Assembly: GCA_020053015.1 (NCBI GenBank)
Contig: JAGVNY010000140.1
Coordinates: forward strand, 1-48,281
Reading direction: 5' to 3'
Source: Candidatus Zixiibacteriota bacterium
GTDB lineage: Bacteria > Zixibacteria > MSB-5A5 > JAABVY01 > JAHJOQ01
DNA: 48,281 nt
The notes below the pieces were generated by a model that worked only from the letters and a program-made list of their open reading frames with translations, was not told the DNA's origin and made no database searches. This document shows positions 34,776-43,493 of this stretch, piece by piece; position 1 is the first letter of the stretch, and every line of letters begins with the position of its first letter. A program made the translations under genes and the position numbers.

Positions 34776-35636
34776 ATGATGACCAGACTGATGCTTGCAG
34801 ATGCCGAGCTCATCTCCTTCGTCGAGAACCGCTGTTATCTCGACGGTGGCTCGATGTACGGCGTTATTCCCAAGATAATGTGGGAACAGCACGCGTCCGC
34901 TGACGCTGAGAACCGCATTCCGCTCGACACGAATGTTGTTCTGATTCGGGTCAATGGCAGAATTGCGCTTGTTGACTGCGGACTCGGCGACGGAACAACG
35001 AAGCGGGAGCGCAAGATCTACGGTTGTGAAACACCCTCACGATTGGAGGATGCCCTTGCACAGCTCGGAATCGATCGTCAGAGGGTCGACTTCGTGATTG
35101 CGACTCATCTGCATCTTGATCATATAGGTGGAGCGTTAGGAATCACCGCAGACGGCGCATTCAAACCCCGCTTCCCGAATGCTCGCCACGTATTCAGAAA
35201 GACAGAGTGGATAGCGGCGTTGAACCCGGACGATCGATCCTTGGCATCGTATCCGTCGGATCGCCTGCTGCAGCTCGAGCAGACAGGCTTGGTCGATCTG
35301 ATCGAAGATGACCGTGAGGTATTTCCGGGTGTCAGAGTCGAACTGACTGGCGGCCACACGGCCGGTCATCAGGCGGTGTTCGTGTCTGTCGGTGATGCAA
35401 CCGTCGCGATTCCCGGCGACATCATCCCGACTTCCGGGCACCTGCGACCGACGTACATCGCCGCTTCTGACCTCTTTCCCCTTGACACGCTCGAGTACAA
35501 GAAGCGATTATTGAACCGAATCGTTGGCGGCGGATGGATCGTCGCGTTTGATCATGATACTCAGGTGAAGTTCGCCCGCATCAGGCTCGACGGTGGTAGA
35601 TACTCAGCAACAACGGTGGGCGAGCTTGTTGTCTGA
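34776..35636 (+). CDS. Metallo-beta-lactamase-fold hydrolase (quorum-quenching/glyoxalase-II-like)
   Basis: 286 residues, cytoplasmic (no signal). Metal motif THLHLDHIGG (His111, His113, Asp115, His116), with GGHTAGHQAVFV and PGDIIPT giving the other ligands, and a C-terminal FDHDTQ. The layout resembles AHL-lactonase-like MBL proteins, but substrates of this branch vary. The start is one of three near ATGs (34776, 34779, 34791); 34776 is used. Located 157 bases after the acyl-CoA dehydrogenase. Confidence 0.88.
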   Translation: MMTRLMLADAELISFVENRCYLDGGSMYGVIPKIMWEQHASADAENRIPLDTNVVLIRVNGRIALVDCGLGDGTTKRERKIYGCETPSRLEDALAQLGIDRQRVDFVIATHLHLDHIGGALGITADGAFKPRFPNARHVFRKTEWIAALNPDDRSLASYPSDRLLQLEQTGLVDLIEDDREVFPGVRVELTGGHTAGHQAVFVSVGDATVAIPGDIIPTSGHLRPTYIAASDLFPLDTLEYKKRLLNRIVGGGWIVAFDHDTQVKFARIRLDGGRYSATTVGELVV

Positions 35637-35743
35637 GCATGTATCGCAGCAGGTTAATACGATTTCCGTTGGTACTTGGATCAGGATGGCGACAGGAATC
35701 CCATTCTTATTGAATATTGACGGTCAATTCACGGTAGGTAGAT

Positions 35744-37294
35744 ATGTCTATTGAACAGAAACTGGAGCTCCTTCGCAAGAAGCAGAAAGAGGCTGAACTT
35801 GGCGGTGGACAACAGCGCATCGATGAGCAACACAAGAAGGGCAAGCTGACAGCCCGTGAGCGACTCGATCTGCTTCTCGATAAAGGTTCGTTCGAGGAGT
35901 TCGATATGTTCGTCACACACCGCTCCAAGGATTTCGGGTTAGAGAAGCAGAAGTACTTTGGAGATGGAGTAGTGACCGGATGCGGGCTGATTAACGGCAG
36001 AATGACATTCGTGTTCTCCCAGGACTTCACGGTCTTCGGAGGATCACTCTCTAAGGCACACGCCGAGAAGATCTGCAAGATAATGGACATGGCAGTGAGA
36101 GTCGGCGCTCCGGTTGTCGGTCTGAATGATTCCGGCGGCGCTCGAATTCAGGAGGGTGTGGTATCGCTCGGGGGCTACGCGGACATCTTCCTCAAGAACA
36201 CGCTTGCGTCAGGCGTGATACCGCAGATATCGGTCATTCTCGGTCCCTGCGCTGGTGGTGCAGTCTACTCGCCCGCCATCACTGATTTTGTTCTGATGAC
36301 GAAAGGCACTTCGTATATGTTCGTCACTGGTCCCAACGTCGTCAAGACAGTTACTCATGAGGAGGTAACTTACGAAGAGCTCGGCGGCGCGATGACGCAC
36401 GCCACTAAATCCGGGGTAGCGCACTTCGTGGGCGGCAATGAAACTGAGACGATCCTCCTCACGCGAAAGCTCCTCAGCTTCATCCCGCAGAACAACGTTG
36501 ACGATCCCCCCTTTAAGGAGACTTCGGATCCTCACGATCGGCAGGACGCGCAATTGAATCACATCGTGCCGGACAATCCCAATAAGCCTTACGACATTAA
36601 AGACGTTATAACTCGAATCGTCGACGAAGGCGATTTCCTCGAGGTCATGCCTGACTGGGCACAGAACATAGTCATCGGTTTCGCCCGGCTCGGCGGAAGA
36701 TCGGTCGGCATAATCGCAAATCAGCCTGCGATTCTCGCAGGGGTGCTCGACATCGATTCTTCCGACAAGGGCGCTCGTTTCATCAGATTCTGCGACGCGT
36801 TCAACATACCGATCATAACGTTTGAAGATGTCCCCGGCTTTCTGCCCGGTACCGTCCAGGAATTCGGCGGTATTATCAGGCACGGCGCCAAACTTCTCTA
36901 TGCATATTGCGAAGCGACGGTGCCGAAGATCACAGTGATTACGCGCAAGGCTTATGGCGGCGCATACGACGTCATGAACTCCAAGCACGTTCGCGGCGAC
37001 ATGAATTATGCCTGGCCGACCGCAGAGATAGCGGTGATGGGCCCGAAAGGCGCTGTCGAGATCATATTCAAGAAGGAACTCGCGCAGGCTGAAGACCCTG
37101 AGAAGGCGACCGAGCAGAAGATCGAAGAATTCCGGGAGATGTTCGCCAATCCGTATATCGCGGCCGAGCGCGGCTATCTCGATGACGTCATCGAGCCGAA
37201 GTCAACCCGCCCGCGTTTGATCCGAGCGCTCAACATGCTCGAAACGAAGCGTGACACTAATCCTCCCAAGAAGCACGGGAATATTCCGCTGTAA
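35744..37294 (+). CDS. Acyl-CoA carboxylase beta subunit (propionyl-CoA carboxylase type)
   Basis: 516 residues with two crotonase-like carboxyltransferase halves. It transfers CO2 from carboxybiotin to an acyl-CoA (propionyl-CoA to methylmalonyl-CoA, or related). Characteristic pieces are [56 protein letters not shown] and [12 protein letters not shown]. No biotin carboxylase or biotin-carrier gene is in the window, so those subunits must come from elsewhere. The ATG at 35744 has GGTAGG upstream. Confidence 0.94.
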   Translation: MSIEQKLELLRKKQKEAELGGGQQRIDEQHKKGKLTARERLDLLLDKGSFEEFDMFVTHRSKDFGLEKQKYFGDGVVTGCGLINGRMTFVFSQDFTVFGGSLSKAHAEKICKIMDMAVRVGAPVVGLNDSGGARIQEGVVSLGGYADIFLKNTLASGVIPQISVILGPCAGGAVYSPAITDFVLMTKGTSYMFVTGPNVVKTVTHEEVTYEELGGAMTHATKSGVAHFVGGNETETILLTRKLLSFIPQNNVDDPPFKETSDPHDRQDAQLNHIVPDNPNKPYDIKDVITRIVDEGDFLEVMPDWAQNIVIGFARLGGRSVGIIANQPAILAGVLDIDSSDKGARFIRFCDAFNIPIITFEDVPGFLPGTVQEFGGIIRHGAKLLYAYCEATVPKITVITRKAYGGAYDVMNSKHVRGDMNYAWPTAEIAVMGPKGAVEIIFKKELAQAEDPEKATEQKIEEFREMFANPYIAAERGYLDDVIEPKSTRPRLIRALNMLETKRDTNPPKKHGNIPL

Positions 37295-37364
37295 CATAGA
37301 AACAACTTGCCTCATACGATTCCGTTCTTAGATTGCACATATTAGCACTGACAGGAGTGAGTGT

Positions 37365-38618
37365 GTGGGACGGTTTGCCACTACGCTGTTGATCTTGTTT
37401 CTTCTGTTTTGTGGCTTGGCATTATTGGGATACGATGACGAGAATTGCGCAATCCCGATGCCGCTTGCCGAGTCGAGTGAAATCACCGTCTCTATCGAAC
37501 GAATCCATAATGAGCAGTTTCAGGGTTACGACTTCTTGCTTGATCTGTTCCTATCGAATCCGGATCTGAGTCTTTGCATGAAGTCGTTCGACTTGCGAAT
37601 CCAGTATGATGGAAGAGCTTTGGCGTACCAGAGCGCGAGTCTCTCCGAAACTCTTCGCGATTGCGGCTGGGGATCCCTCAGCGTGACAGCGACCGAATTG
37701 CCTGATTCTACGTCGGCGCTCAGAGTTACCGCACGAGCTGCGGACTCAATCGGCCCTTGCAGGCCAATCTACTTCCTTAACGGCGTATCAGATGTGATTG
37801 CGACGCTAAAGTTCCGCGTTAGTACTGAACGAAGATTCAACTGCACATTCGTGCCCATCCACTTCGCGTGGTTGGACTGTCAAGATAATGTGCTTTCGAG
37901 TCTTTCCAGCGACACAAGCAATCGCGTCTTGGATGTGATGTATTGGATAGGCGATGACAGCGTTGGGCATGTAGTCGGTGCGCCGGGTTATTCCGGTCCG
38001 TCGGACAGTTGTCCCGCCTCCCCTCTCTCTCGCAATAACATCCACTACATGAATGGCGGAGTCAGCATAGTCTGTTCGGACTCGATCGGGAATGATCCCA
38101 TCTATGGAGATCTGGACCTGAATGGACGTGCGTATGAAATCGAGGATGTTATACTGTATACACAGTACTTCATTTACGGGCTAGACATGTTCTGGGATGT
38201 GGATTCGCAGACGGTTGCGTCAGAAGCTAACCTCGACAACGAGTTCCTGACAACGGCTGATGTCGTTTACATGGTGAGGATTCTCACTTGTGATGCTCCA
38301 GTATACTCTCAGTTGCAGCACCACTCGCACACTGCTGTGATTGACCAGCAGGACGGAATCCTGACGATCACATCCGATGTCGAAGTGGGGGCGGTTTCTC
38401 TCGTGTTCTCGGGCGCAGCGGAGCCCGAGCTTCTGTACGACGAGATGTATTTGAAATACGATATTGTGAGCGGCAATCTGGGCGTGCTGATCTGGTCTGA
38501 TGGAAAAAACTGGATTCCGGCAGGCACATATCAGATGCTGCAATTGGGAATTGAGACTAAGTTGAAGGAGGCGCAGGCAGCTACCTACAATGGCGAGATC
38601 ATGAATGTCGAATTCTGA
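37365..38618 (+). CDS. Secreted cohesin-like protein with degenerate dockerin-like loops
   Basis: 417 residues. GTG start at 37365, with AGGAG 7 bases upstream and a hydrophobic signal (to ~residue 22). Residues ~35-175 are a cohesin/Ig-like beta-sandwich (SLCMKSFDLRIQYDG). Residues ~245-305 contain GDLDLNGRAYEIEDVILYTQYF and a second loop EANLDNEFLTTADVVYMVRIL, in which the usual DIDD is replaced by EIED and TTAD. The last ~100 residues look like a second beta domain. It is probably an extracellular relative of the cohesin/dockerin proteins elsewhere in the window. It converges on the next gene with a 20-base 3' overlap. Confidence 0.8.
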   Translation: MGRFATTLLILFLLFCGLALLGYDDENCAIPMPLAESSEITVSIERIHNEQFQGYDFLLDLFLSNPDLSLCMKSFDLRIQYDGRALAYQSASLSETLRDCGWGSLSVTATELPDSTSALRVTARAADSIGPCRPIYFLNGVSDVIATLKFRVSTERRFNCTFVPIHFAWLDCQDNVLSSLSSDTSNRVLDVMYWIGDDSVGHVVGAPGYSGPSDSCPASPLSRNNIHYMNGGVSIVCSDSIGNDPIYGDLDLNGRAYEIEDVILYTQYFIYGLDMFWDVDSQTVASEANLDNEFLTTADVVYMVRILTCDAPVYSQLQHHSHTAVIDQQDGILTITSDVEVGAVSLVFSGAAEPELLYDEMYLKYDIVSGNLGVLIWSDGKNWIPAGTYQMLQLGIETKLKEAQAATYNGEIMNVEF

Positions 38619-39483
38619 CCGCCATCGCCGCTATGTGTTCCGGCGTCGTCCCACAGCACCCACCAATGATTGAAGGTCGTGATTGGAGAAGAGCGGACAC
38701 ATGCCGAGCCATCGTGTCGGGCGTGTTGGGGTAGATCAGCCTCTCCCCTTGCCTGACGGGAATCCCCGCACTCGGTCTGAATAGCAGCGGCATCGGCGTA
38801 AATCTTCGGAATTCAGCGGCGACGCGAACCATCTGTTCTATTCCTCTGCCGCAAGTCGATCCGATGATGTCCGTTCCTGCTGCTTCCAAGCCATGTATGG
38901 CATCCCTGATAGAAACACCCCTGAGTGTTCGGAATCCGTTTGAAGTCTGATCAAACGTCATCATCGCAGCAATTGGAATGCCTGGAGTCACCGACTTCGC
39001 TGCTTCTATTGCGAGACAAGCCTCAGCAAGATCAATCATTGTTTCGATGCAGATCAAATCCACTCCTTCGGCAGAGATCGCTCGAAGCTGTCGCTCAATG
39101 CTGCTGAATATCTCCGCCGGAGTTATGTCTCCCACTGGCTTCAGAGTTCTGCCGCAAGGGCCGACCGAAGCAGAGATGTACGCCCCATTTCCAACAGCAC
39201 GTCGCGCTGCTTTTACAGCAGCTGCATTGATCTCCTCGGTCTTGTCATCAAGCCCGAATTGCGCAAGTCTGAGCGGCGAGGCGCCAAACGTATTAGTCTG
39301 GACTATCTGAGCCCCAGCCTCGAAATATCGCCTTGCTATTTCCTCAGGCAGCTCTGGATGTTCGAGATTTACAATCTCTGGGCAGTCTCCAATCCTGAGA
39401 CCCCGCTCGAAGAGCTGAGTGCCCATGGCGCCGTCTGCCATCAATGTCTCGCCGTCGCGTATGCAGTCCATCAGTTTCTTCAT
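38599..39483 (-). CDS. Homocysteine S-methyltransferase-family protein (MetH N-domain-like)
   Basis: About 294 residues. MKKLMDCIRDGETLMADGAMGTQLFERG opens as in the homocysteine-binding barrel of methionine synthase. Zn ligands are Cys in GSTCGRGIEQ and the adjacent pair in GGCCGTTPEH. It should bind homocysteine and accept a methyl group; the donor (B12-dependent partner, S-methylmethionine or betaine) is not visible, because the folate and cobalamin domains of full-length MetH are absent here. The ATG at 39483 is used; TTG/ATG at 39526-39531 would add 15-16 residues. Confidence 0.88.
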   Translation of the reverse strand: MKKLMDCIRDGETLMADGAMGTQLFERGLRIGDCPEIVNLEHPELPEEIARRYFEAGAQIVQTNTFGASPLRLAQFGLDDKTEEINAAAVKAARRAVGNGAYISASVGPCGRTLKPVGDITPAEIFSSIERQLRAISAEGVDLICIETMIDLAEACLAIEAAKSVTPGIPIAAMMTFDQTSNGFRTLRGVSIRDAIHGLEAAGTDIIGSTCGRGIEQMVRVAAEFRRFTPMPLLFRPSAGIPVRQGERLIYPNTPDTMARHVSALLQSRPSIIGGCCGTTPEHIAAMAVRIRHS

Positions 39484-39585
39484 GTTCTTTGCATGCTCAC
39501 TCCACTCTATGCCCCGAGAATCCGGCATCAAGCTGGCGGATCGGAGAGTTCCTGTGCCAATATGCGATTTTTTGGAATATCTGGC

Positions 39586-39613
39586 TTCACAAAAACCGAA
39601 TAATCGTTATATT
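39586..39613 (+). promoter_or_regulatory. Candidate promoter for the small dockerin protein
   Basis: TTCACA (39586-39591) and TATATT (39608-39613), spacer 16, 34 bases before the ATG at 39648. Each box matches consensus at 5 of 6. Confidence 0.5.
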
Positions 39614-39647
39614 GTATAGCATTCCGACCGCTCGCTAAAAGAAAGGT

Positions 39648-40112
39648 ATGCGTATTTTGCGACTCGCTTTCACCACGGCATGTGTAGTTGCCCTTGCGGC
39701 ATTCAGCCTGACGATGGGCTCCAGCCATGGCAGCCCAAAGTCTGACGATCTCGTGCTCGTGCGCTCAGTCGTCGCATCGGCAGGTCGGACCGGGAGCACG
39801 TCCGGCTTCAGGCTTTCCGGTACTCTCGGCCAGATGGCGACGGGGACAGGGTGGGCTGTCGGTCTGACAATGCACAACGGCTACTGGCAGGACTTCCGGC
39901 AGGTGATCTGCGGTGATCCCTCCAAGGATAAGTTCGTTGACATCGACGACATACTCTATCTGATCAACTACGTCTTTCTGGGAGGGGTAGCCCCAGACCC
40001 GGAATACATCGGCGATGTCAACTGCTTCGATGGGATAGACGTTGATGACATTATCTACCTCATCAACTATATATTCCTCGCCGGCCCGGTACCTTGTGCT
40101 GACTGTCCATAG
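39648..40112 (+). CDS. Small secreted dockerin-like protein
   Basis: 154 residues. A signal peptide (to ~residue 28) and a ~65-residue region with RSVVASAGRTGSTSGFRLSGTLGQMATGTG are followed by two dockerin-like repeats at ~85-150 (DIDDILYLINYVF and DVDDIIYLINYIF, each preceded by an Asp-rich loop and followed by GG-P or AGP). The SGFRLSGTLGQ segment and its GYWQDF end are shared with the 44787-45356 protein (SYVLNGTVSQ, GFWQDF), so these are two members of one family. It may dock onto cohesin-like surface partners. Confidence 0.87.
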   Translation: MRILRLAFTTACVVALAAFSLTMGSSHGSPKSDDLVLVRSVVASAGRTGSTSGFRLSGTLGQMATGTGWAVGLTMHNGYWQDFRQVICGDPSKDKFVDIDDILYLINYVFLGGVAPDPEYIGDVNCFDGIDVDDIIYLINYIFLAGPVPCADCP

Positions 40113-40220
40113 CGGTTCCGAAGCTTCAACGGCTGGAATCTTCCGAGGATTGAGCGGAAACCACTTACCTGAATTACTTGAGGGGAGCGAGCGTAATCTG
40201 CGACAGGGGAATTAAACAAG

Positions 40221-40293
40221 TGGAGATGAAGGGATTCGAACCCTCGACCTACGGCTTGCAAAGCCGCCGCTCTCCCAACTGAGCTACATCCCC
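40221..40293 (-). tRNA. tRNA-Ala (anticodon TGC)
   Basis: A 73-base cloverleaf on the minus strand. The acceptor arm GGGGATG/CATCTCC pairs with the diagnostic G3-U70 wobble of alanine tRNA. The D arm (GTAGCTCAGTTGGGAGAGC), the anticodon loop TTTGCAA (TGC) and GGTTCGAATCC in the T loop are normal. The 3' CCA is not encoded (CTT follows the discriminator A). It reads GCA codons. Confidence 0.97.
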
Positions 40294-40424
40294 ACGATTT
40301 GCGGGCAGTAATTTATCGATGACTTGCTGCATGCACAAGAGCTTTTTGATCTCTGAAGTGCGAAAGTGTGGGATGTTATGCGGACGAGTGCAACGCGTCG
40401 AATCTCACAAATGCAAAAAAAAGG

Positions 40425-40453
40425 TTGAGATACGGGTTACGAGACCATATATT
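40425..40453 (+). promoter_or_regulatory. Promoter for the TPR lipoprotein gene
   Basis: TTGAGA (40425-40430) and TATATT (40448-40453), spacer 17; each box matches consensus at 5 of 6. It lies 33 bases before the ATG at 40487. Confidence 0.65.
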
Positions 40454-40461
40454 TATGGTCT
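40442..40461. repeat. Perfect inverted repeat centred on the -10 box
   Basis: AGACCATA, loop TATT, TATGGTCT: an 8-base perfect stem whose centre is the -10 element of the promoter at 40425-40453. This placement is what one expects of an operator that blocks RNA polymerase, or of a hairpin near the 5' end of the mRNA. No regulator gene is adjacent. Confidence 0.5.
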
Positions 40462-40486
40462 TAACTCGTTTAGGGAGACTCAAGGA

Positions 40487-42016
40487 ATGAATCTGACTTT
40501 CCAAAAGAAGGCTATGTCATTCGCGATGCTCGGCATTGGGCTCGCGTTCTTGCTTTTCGCCGGTATGTCGTGTGACAGCACGGGCGACAAGAAGCTCTAT
40601 TCGGTCGAGCGGCTCCATTTCGCGGCTGAGAAACTCCATGACAAACGACTCGGAATCAAACCGGAGCTCGCCACTGAAGCTGATTATCGCGAAGTTATTG
40701 ACGAATACATAAAGGTCGTCACGACATTTGAACTCAACTTCTCTGATGTGAAAGACAAGGATTCGATCACCGTGAACGAAGGCCGTGCAGCCTTTCTCGC
40801 CGGATCAAGCCTTCTGGAGGCGGCAAGATTGAATCTTCTCAGTAGCGACACCATTGCGGCGGTCAAGCTGCTCGGTGAATTCGATTCTCGGTTCCCGCAC
40901 AATCGCGATCACGGCGCGATGGCTTTGCTGCAACTTGGGCGCATCGAAGAGCAACTCGGCCATGCGGAATCGGCAGAGCTGTCGTACATGAGGCTGCTCG
41001 AGAGCTACTACCCCCCGGCCGACAGATCTCTTCGACCCAATACGGATGTTCTTGAATTGCCGGTGAAGATGGCCCGGATGTACGAAGAACTTGAGGATAC
41101 TCGAAAGACTGAGGAGATGCTTGACCGCGCGGAAACGTACTACAAAGGCATCATCGAGAAGTTCAAATTCAGCCCGCTCGGTATGACAACGACGCGATTC
41201 CTTGCGGACACCTATATAATGCGCGATAAGCCAAACGAGGCAATTGGGCTTCTGGAAACGGTCATAGATTCGACCGGCACGATTATAGGCAGCGCGCAAA
41301 TTCTCATCGCTGGCATCTATGCTTCAGACAAGGCTGACACATCCGAGGCGAAGCGCAGATATCAGACTGTCATCCAATCAAGCGAGAACGACACTGCCTT
41401 GCTGGGAAGAGCCTACATGCAGCTCGCTGGAATAGAATTCGCATCCGGCAACTACGACGAATGCAGGAAGTTGATCTCGACCGTAAAGGAGAAGTTCAAG
41501 AAATTTCCTGCAGTGCAGGCAAAAGCCCAGCAGATCTTTGCAGCGTCGTTTGAGCAGGAGGATGATTTCAATCGGGCTTACAGCGAATACCAATGGCTTC
41601 TCACGAATTACCCGGACAGCCGTGAGGCAATCGACACATACCGCCGCTTGCCGGGCTTTCTACGTACTCACGGACAGGCGACTCTCGCGGACGAGTGGTT
41701 TCAAAAAGCCCAGACTTTTTTGACCGCCAAACGTGAGTCATCGAAGGGCAATCAGCTTGGACTTGCATCTCAGGCTGCTCTCGTGAATCTGTATGTGGAT
41801 GCAGAGCGCTGGGACGAAACTGTGTCCGAAATGGAGAGGCTCCAAACAGAGTATCCTCGGTCCGTCGCCGGATCGCAGGCACTCGCTCGCGCAGGAAACG
41901 TGCTGCGGGACAAGCTCGGAGACAGAACCAAGGCAAAGCTATACTACGAAAGGCAGTTGAGTTTGTACCCCGATGTGCCGATCTCAGAAGAAGTGAAAAG
42001 GCATCTCAATCCATAA
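40487..42016 (+). CDS. TPR-repeat lipoprotein-like protein (outer-membrane assembly or surface type)
   Basis: 509 residues. The ATG at 40487 has GGGAG 9 bases upstream; the longer frame from 40319 would start in the promoter and is rejected. A hydrophobic signal ends FAGMSC at Cys29, a weak lipobox, so a lipoprotein anchor is possible. The rest is repeated helix pairs (TPR/Sel1-like), such as AALAQLGRIEEQLGHAESAEL-type units. It resembles the tetratricopeptide lipoproteins of BamD or tol-pal type by shape only. It is co-transcribed with the following cohesin-like gene (31 bases apart). Confidence 0.82.
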   Translation: MNLTFQKKAMSFAMLGIGLAFLLFAGMSCDSTGDKKLYSVERLHFAAEKLHDKRLGIKPELATEADYREVIDEYIKVVTTFELNFSDVKDKDSITVNEGRAAFLAGSSLLEAARLNLLSSDTIAAVKLLGEFDSRFPHNRDHGAMALLQLGRIEEQLGHAESAELSYMRLLESYYPPADRSLRPNTDVLELPVKMARMYEELEDTRKTEEMLDRAETYYKGIIEKFKFSPLGMTTTRFLADTYIMRDKPNEAIGLLETVIDSTGTIIGSAQILIAGIYASDKADTSEAKRRYQTVIQSSENDTALLGRAYMQLAGIEFASGNYDECRKLISTVKEKFKKFPAVQAKAQQIFAASFEQEDDFNRAYSEYQWLLTNYPDSREAIDTYRRLPGFLRTHGQATLADEWFQKAQTFLTAKRESSKGNQLGLASQAALVNLYVDAERWDETVSEMERLQTEYPRSVAGSQALARAGNVLRDKLGDRTKAKLYYERQLSLYPDVPISEEVKRHLNP

Positions 42017-42047
42017 GTGTGCAACGGTTAAATACAAGGAGTAATCA

Positions 42048-42614
42048 GTGACACAGATCAGACTCTGCACGGTAATCGCGATTCTCGGAGTGTTGGCTAT
42101 CGCAGCGCCATCCTTCGCTCAGAGCGATGCCTACGGAAAACCAGACGCGTGTCAGGTAGTGCTGAAGGAAACAGCCAAACCGAACCACTGGGCCGTCGAA
42201 ATCAACTTCACAAATGATGAGGCGGTATTTGGACTTATCTTTCCCTTGATAATCTCCTCGAGCAAAGGCGAGCTTTCGTACGACTCGACTTCGTTCGCAG
42301 GTTCCCGCGTCGACTCTTTCGCGGTCAAGATCCCGTATGAAGATACTTCCTGGACGGCCAAGGAGGCCAGTCTGAGGATCAACCTCGGGATGATCGGGTC
42401 GATCTCTCCGTCACCGATCGAACTTCACCCCGGTTCCGGCTTGATCGCTCGCCATTACATCTCCGGAGCCAAGGACGTTACTACTGAGAGCATCTCGGTT
42501 GATACGACTTTCATAGGGCCATCGAACAGGCTCCTGGCCACCATGTATGACCCCGACAAGGGAAGTATTAAGCCAACATTTACGTTTGAGAGGGCTGGGG
42601 GAACCAAGAAGTAG
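42048..42614 (+). CDS. Secreted cohesin-like single-domain protein
   Basis: 188 residues. GTG start at 42048 with AAGGAG 5 bases upstream and a signal peptide ending near residue 25 (PSFAQS). The remaining ~160 residues are beta-rich, with FGLIFPLIISSSKGELSYDSTSFAGSR, similar in character to cohesin-like domains in neighbouring proteins; there is no dockerin repeat. It is the second gene after the TPR protein and is followed by a terminator. Function unknown; it could be a receptor for the dockerin proteins. Confidence 0.78.
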   Translation: MTQIRLCTVIAILGVLAIAAPSFAQSDAYGKPDACQVVLKETAKPNHWAVEINFTNDEAVFGLIFPLIISSSKGELSYDSTSFAGSRVDSFAVKIPYEDTSWTAKEASLRINLGMIGSISPSPIELHPGSGLIARHYISGAKDVTTESISVDTTFIGPSNRLLATMYDPDKGSIKPTFTFERAGGTKK

Positions 42615-42652
42615 CCACGGCCTAACACATCGATCATAAGATTCGCACGAAG

Positions 42653-42683
42653 AGCCTCTTTCAGAAGAGGCTTTTCTGTTCTT
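42653..42683 (+). terminator. Rho-independent terminator
   Basis: AGCCTCTT, loop TCAG, AAGAGGCT (42653-42672), then TTTCTGTTCTT. It lies 39 bases after the cohesin-like gene and ends the plus-strand unit. Confidence 0.82.
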
Positions 42684-42731
42684 CGCTTCTGAAGCTTTCT
42701 AATCCACCTGGGACCGTAGGCAAGCCGACTG

Positions 42732-43136
42732 CTACGGCAGTCTCTCCCCGCTCTTCTGGGGCAATAACTCTCCCCTGATGGCAAGCATCCAGAGCAGCAG
42801 ACGTCTGTAAGGCGCATAGGTGCACGCCTGCAGACAGTCTGAGAGGTCTGCGACATTGACGCAGTGGCATTTGCATTGTGCACTCAGGGTGAGCTTATGC
42901 GCTGGGATCTCTTTCTCCAGAATGTACGAGCGGAGTGATTCCACCGGAATCAGCAGACTCGACCCGCAGTCATCCAGATCATGCTGGAAGACATAATAGG
43001 CTACTTCGATCGAATCCTCCGACACTACCATGCCGATAGGTCGCAGCGAGGGATCGTATAGAAAGTCGGTTGCGAGGAGCCATCTGCGGCAATATGCGCA
43101 CTGTTTGATTCCCTGCTGTTCGGAAGAAGTCCCCAC
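42732..43136 (-). CDS. Cys-rich small protein of unknown function
   Basis: 134 residues. The GTG at 43134-43136 is chosen because GGAGG lies 8 bases upstream (43144-43149 on the plus strand); the open frame running to 43658 has a non-coding look. Eight Cys are present: a CAYC pair at 13/16, Cys57, CKCHC at 88/90/92, and Cys101/Cys105, with His52, His80 and His91. This suggests a metal- or cluster-binding or redox protein. There is no signal peptide. No family recognised. Confidence 0.65.
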   Translation of the reverse strand: MGTSSEQQGIKQCAYCRRWLLATDFLYDPSLRPIGMVVSEDSIEVAYYVFQHDLDDCGSSLLIPVESLRSYILEKEIPAHKLTLSAQCKCHCVNVADLSDCLQACTYAPYRRLLLWMLAIRGELLPQKSGERLP

Positions 43137-43493
43137 GTTGCGTTCCTCCTGCGTCCCTAACACATTGTTTCGGATTCGCGTTAGCCGACCAGCAGTGTTC
43201 TGAAGGTGCGTCAGTAATATGGCTCCGATGTGAAACGAAACGCTGTGGCGGTGGGCATGCCGCGAATTCCGGTCTTTCTTGAGACAACGTACGGCTGCCA
43301 CGGCTTTCACAATGTGTGAAATCAGATGCATACATCGATGTTGAAATGACGAAAGCCCGATCGCCGCCGCAGTAACTCGTTGATTACCACTGTGATGCGT
43401 GAATGCTTTTCTCGCCATTCGGGCATCGGAATTGCTTGATTGAATTGCATTAGGGTTCTTGTTGTACCATGCTTTGGCTAGGAGGTGCAATCT
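43137..43493. other. Intergenic region between divergent Cys-rich and PEP-CTERM genes
   Basis: About 350 bases. It must carry the promoters for both flanking genes, but no convincing -35/-10 pair was found. Minus-strand open frames across it have no ribosome site and look incidental. Confidence 0.4.

Noticed and set aside
36209-36988. 259-residue minus-strand frame opposite the carboxylase gene
   Set aside because: It lies wholly within the conserved carboxyltransferase gene; no ribosome site.
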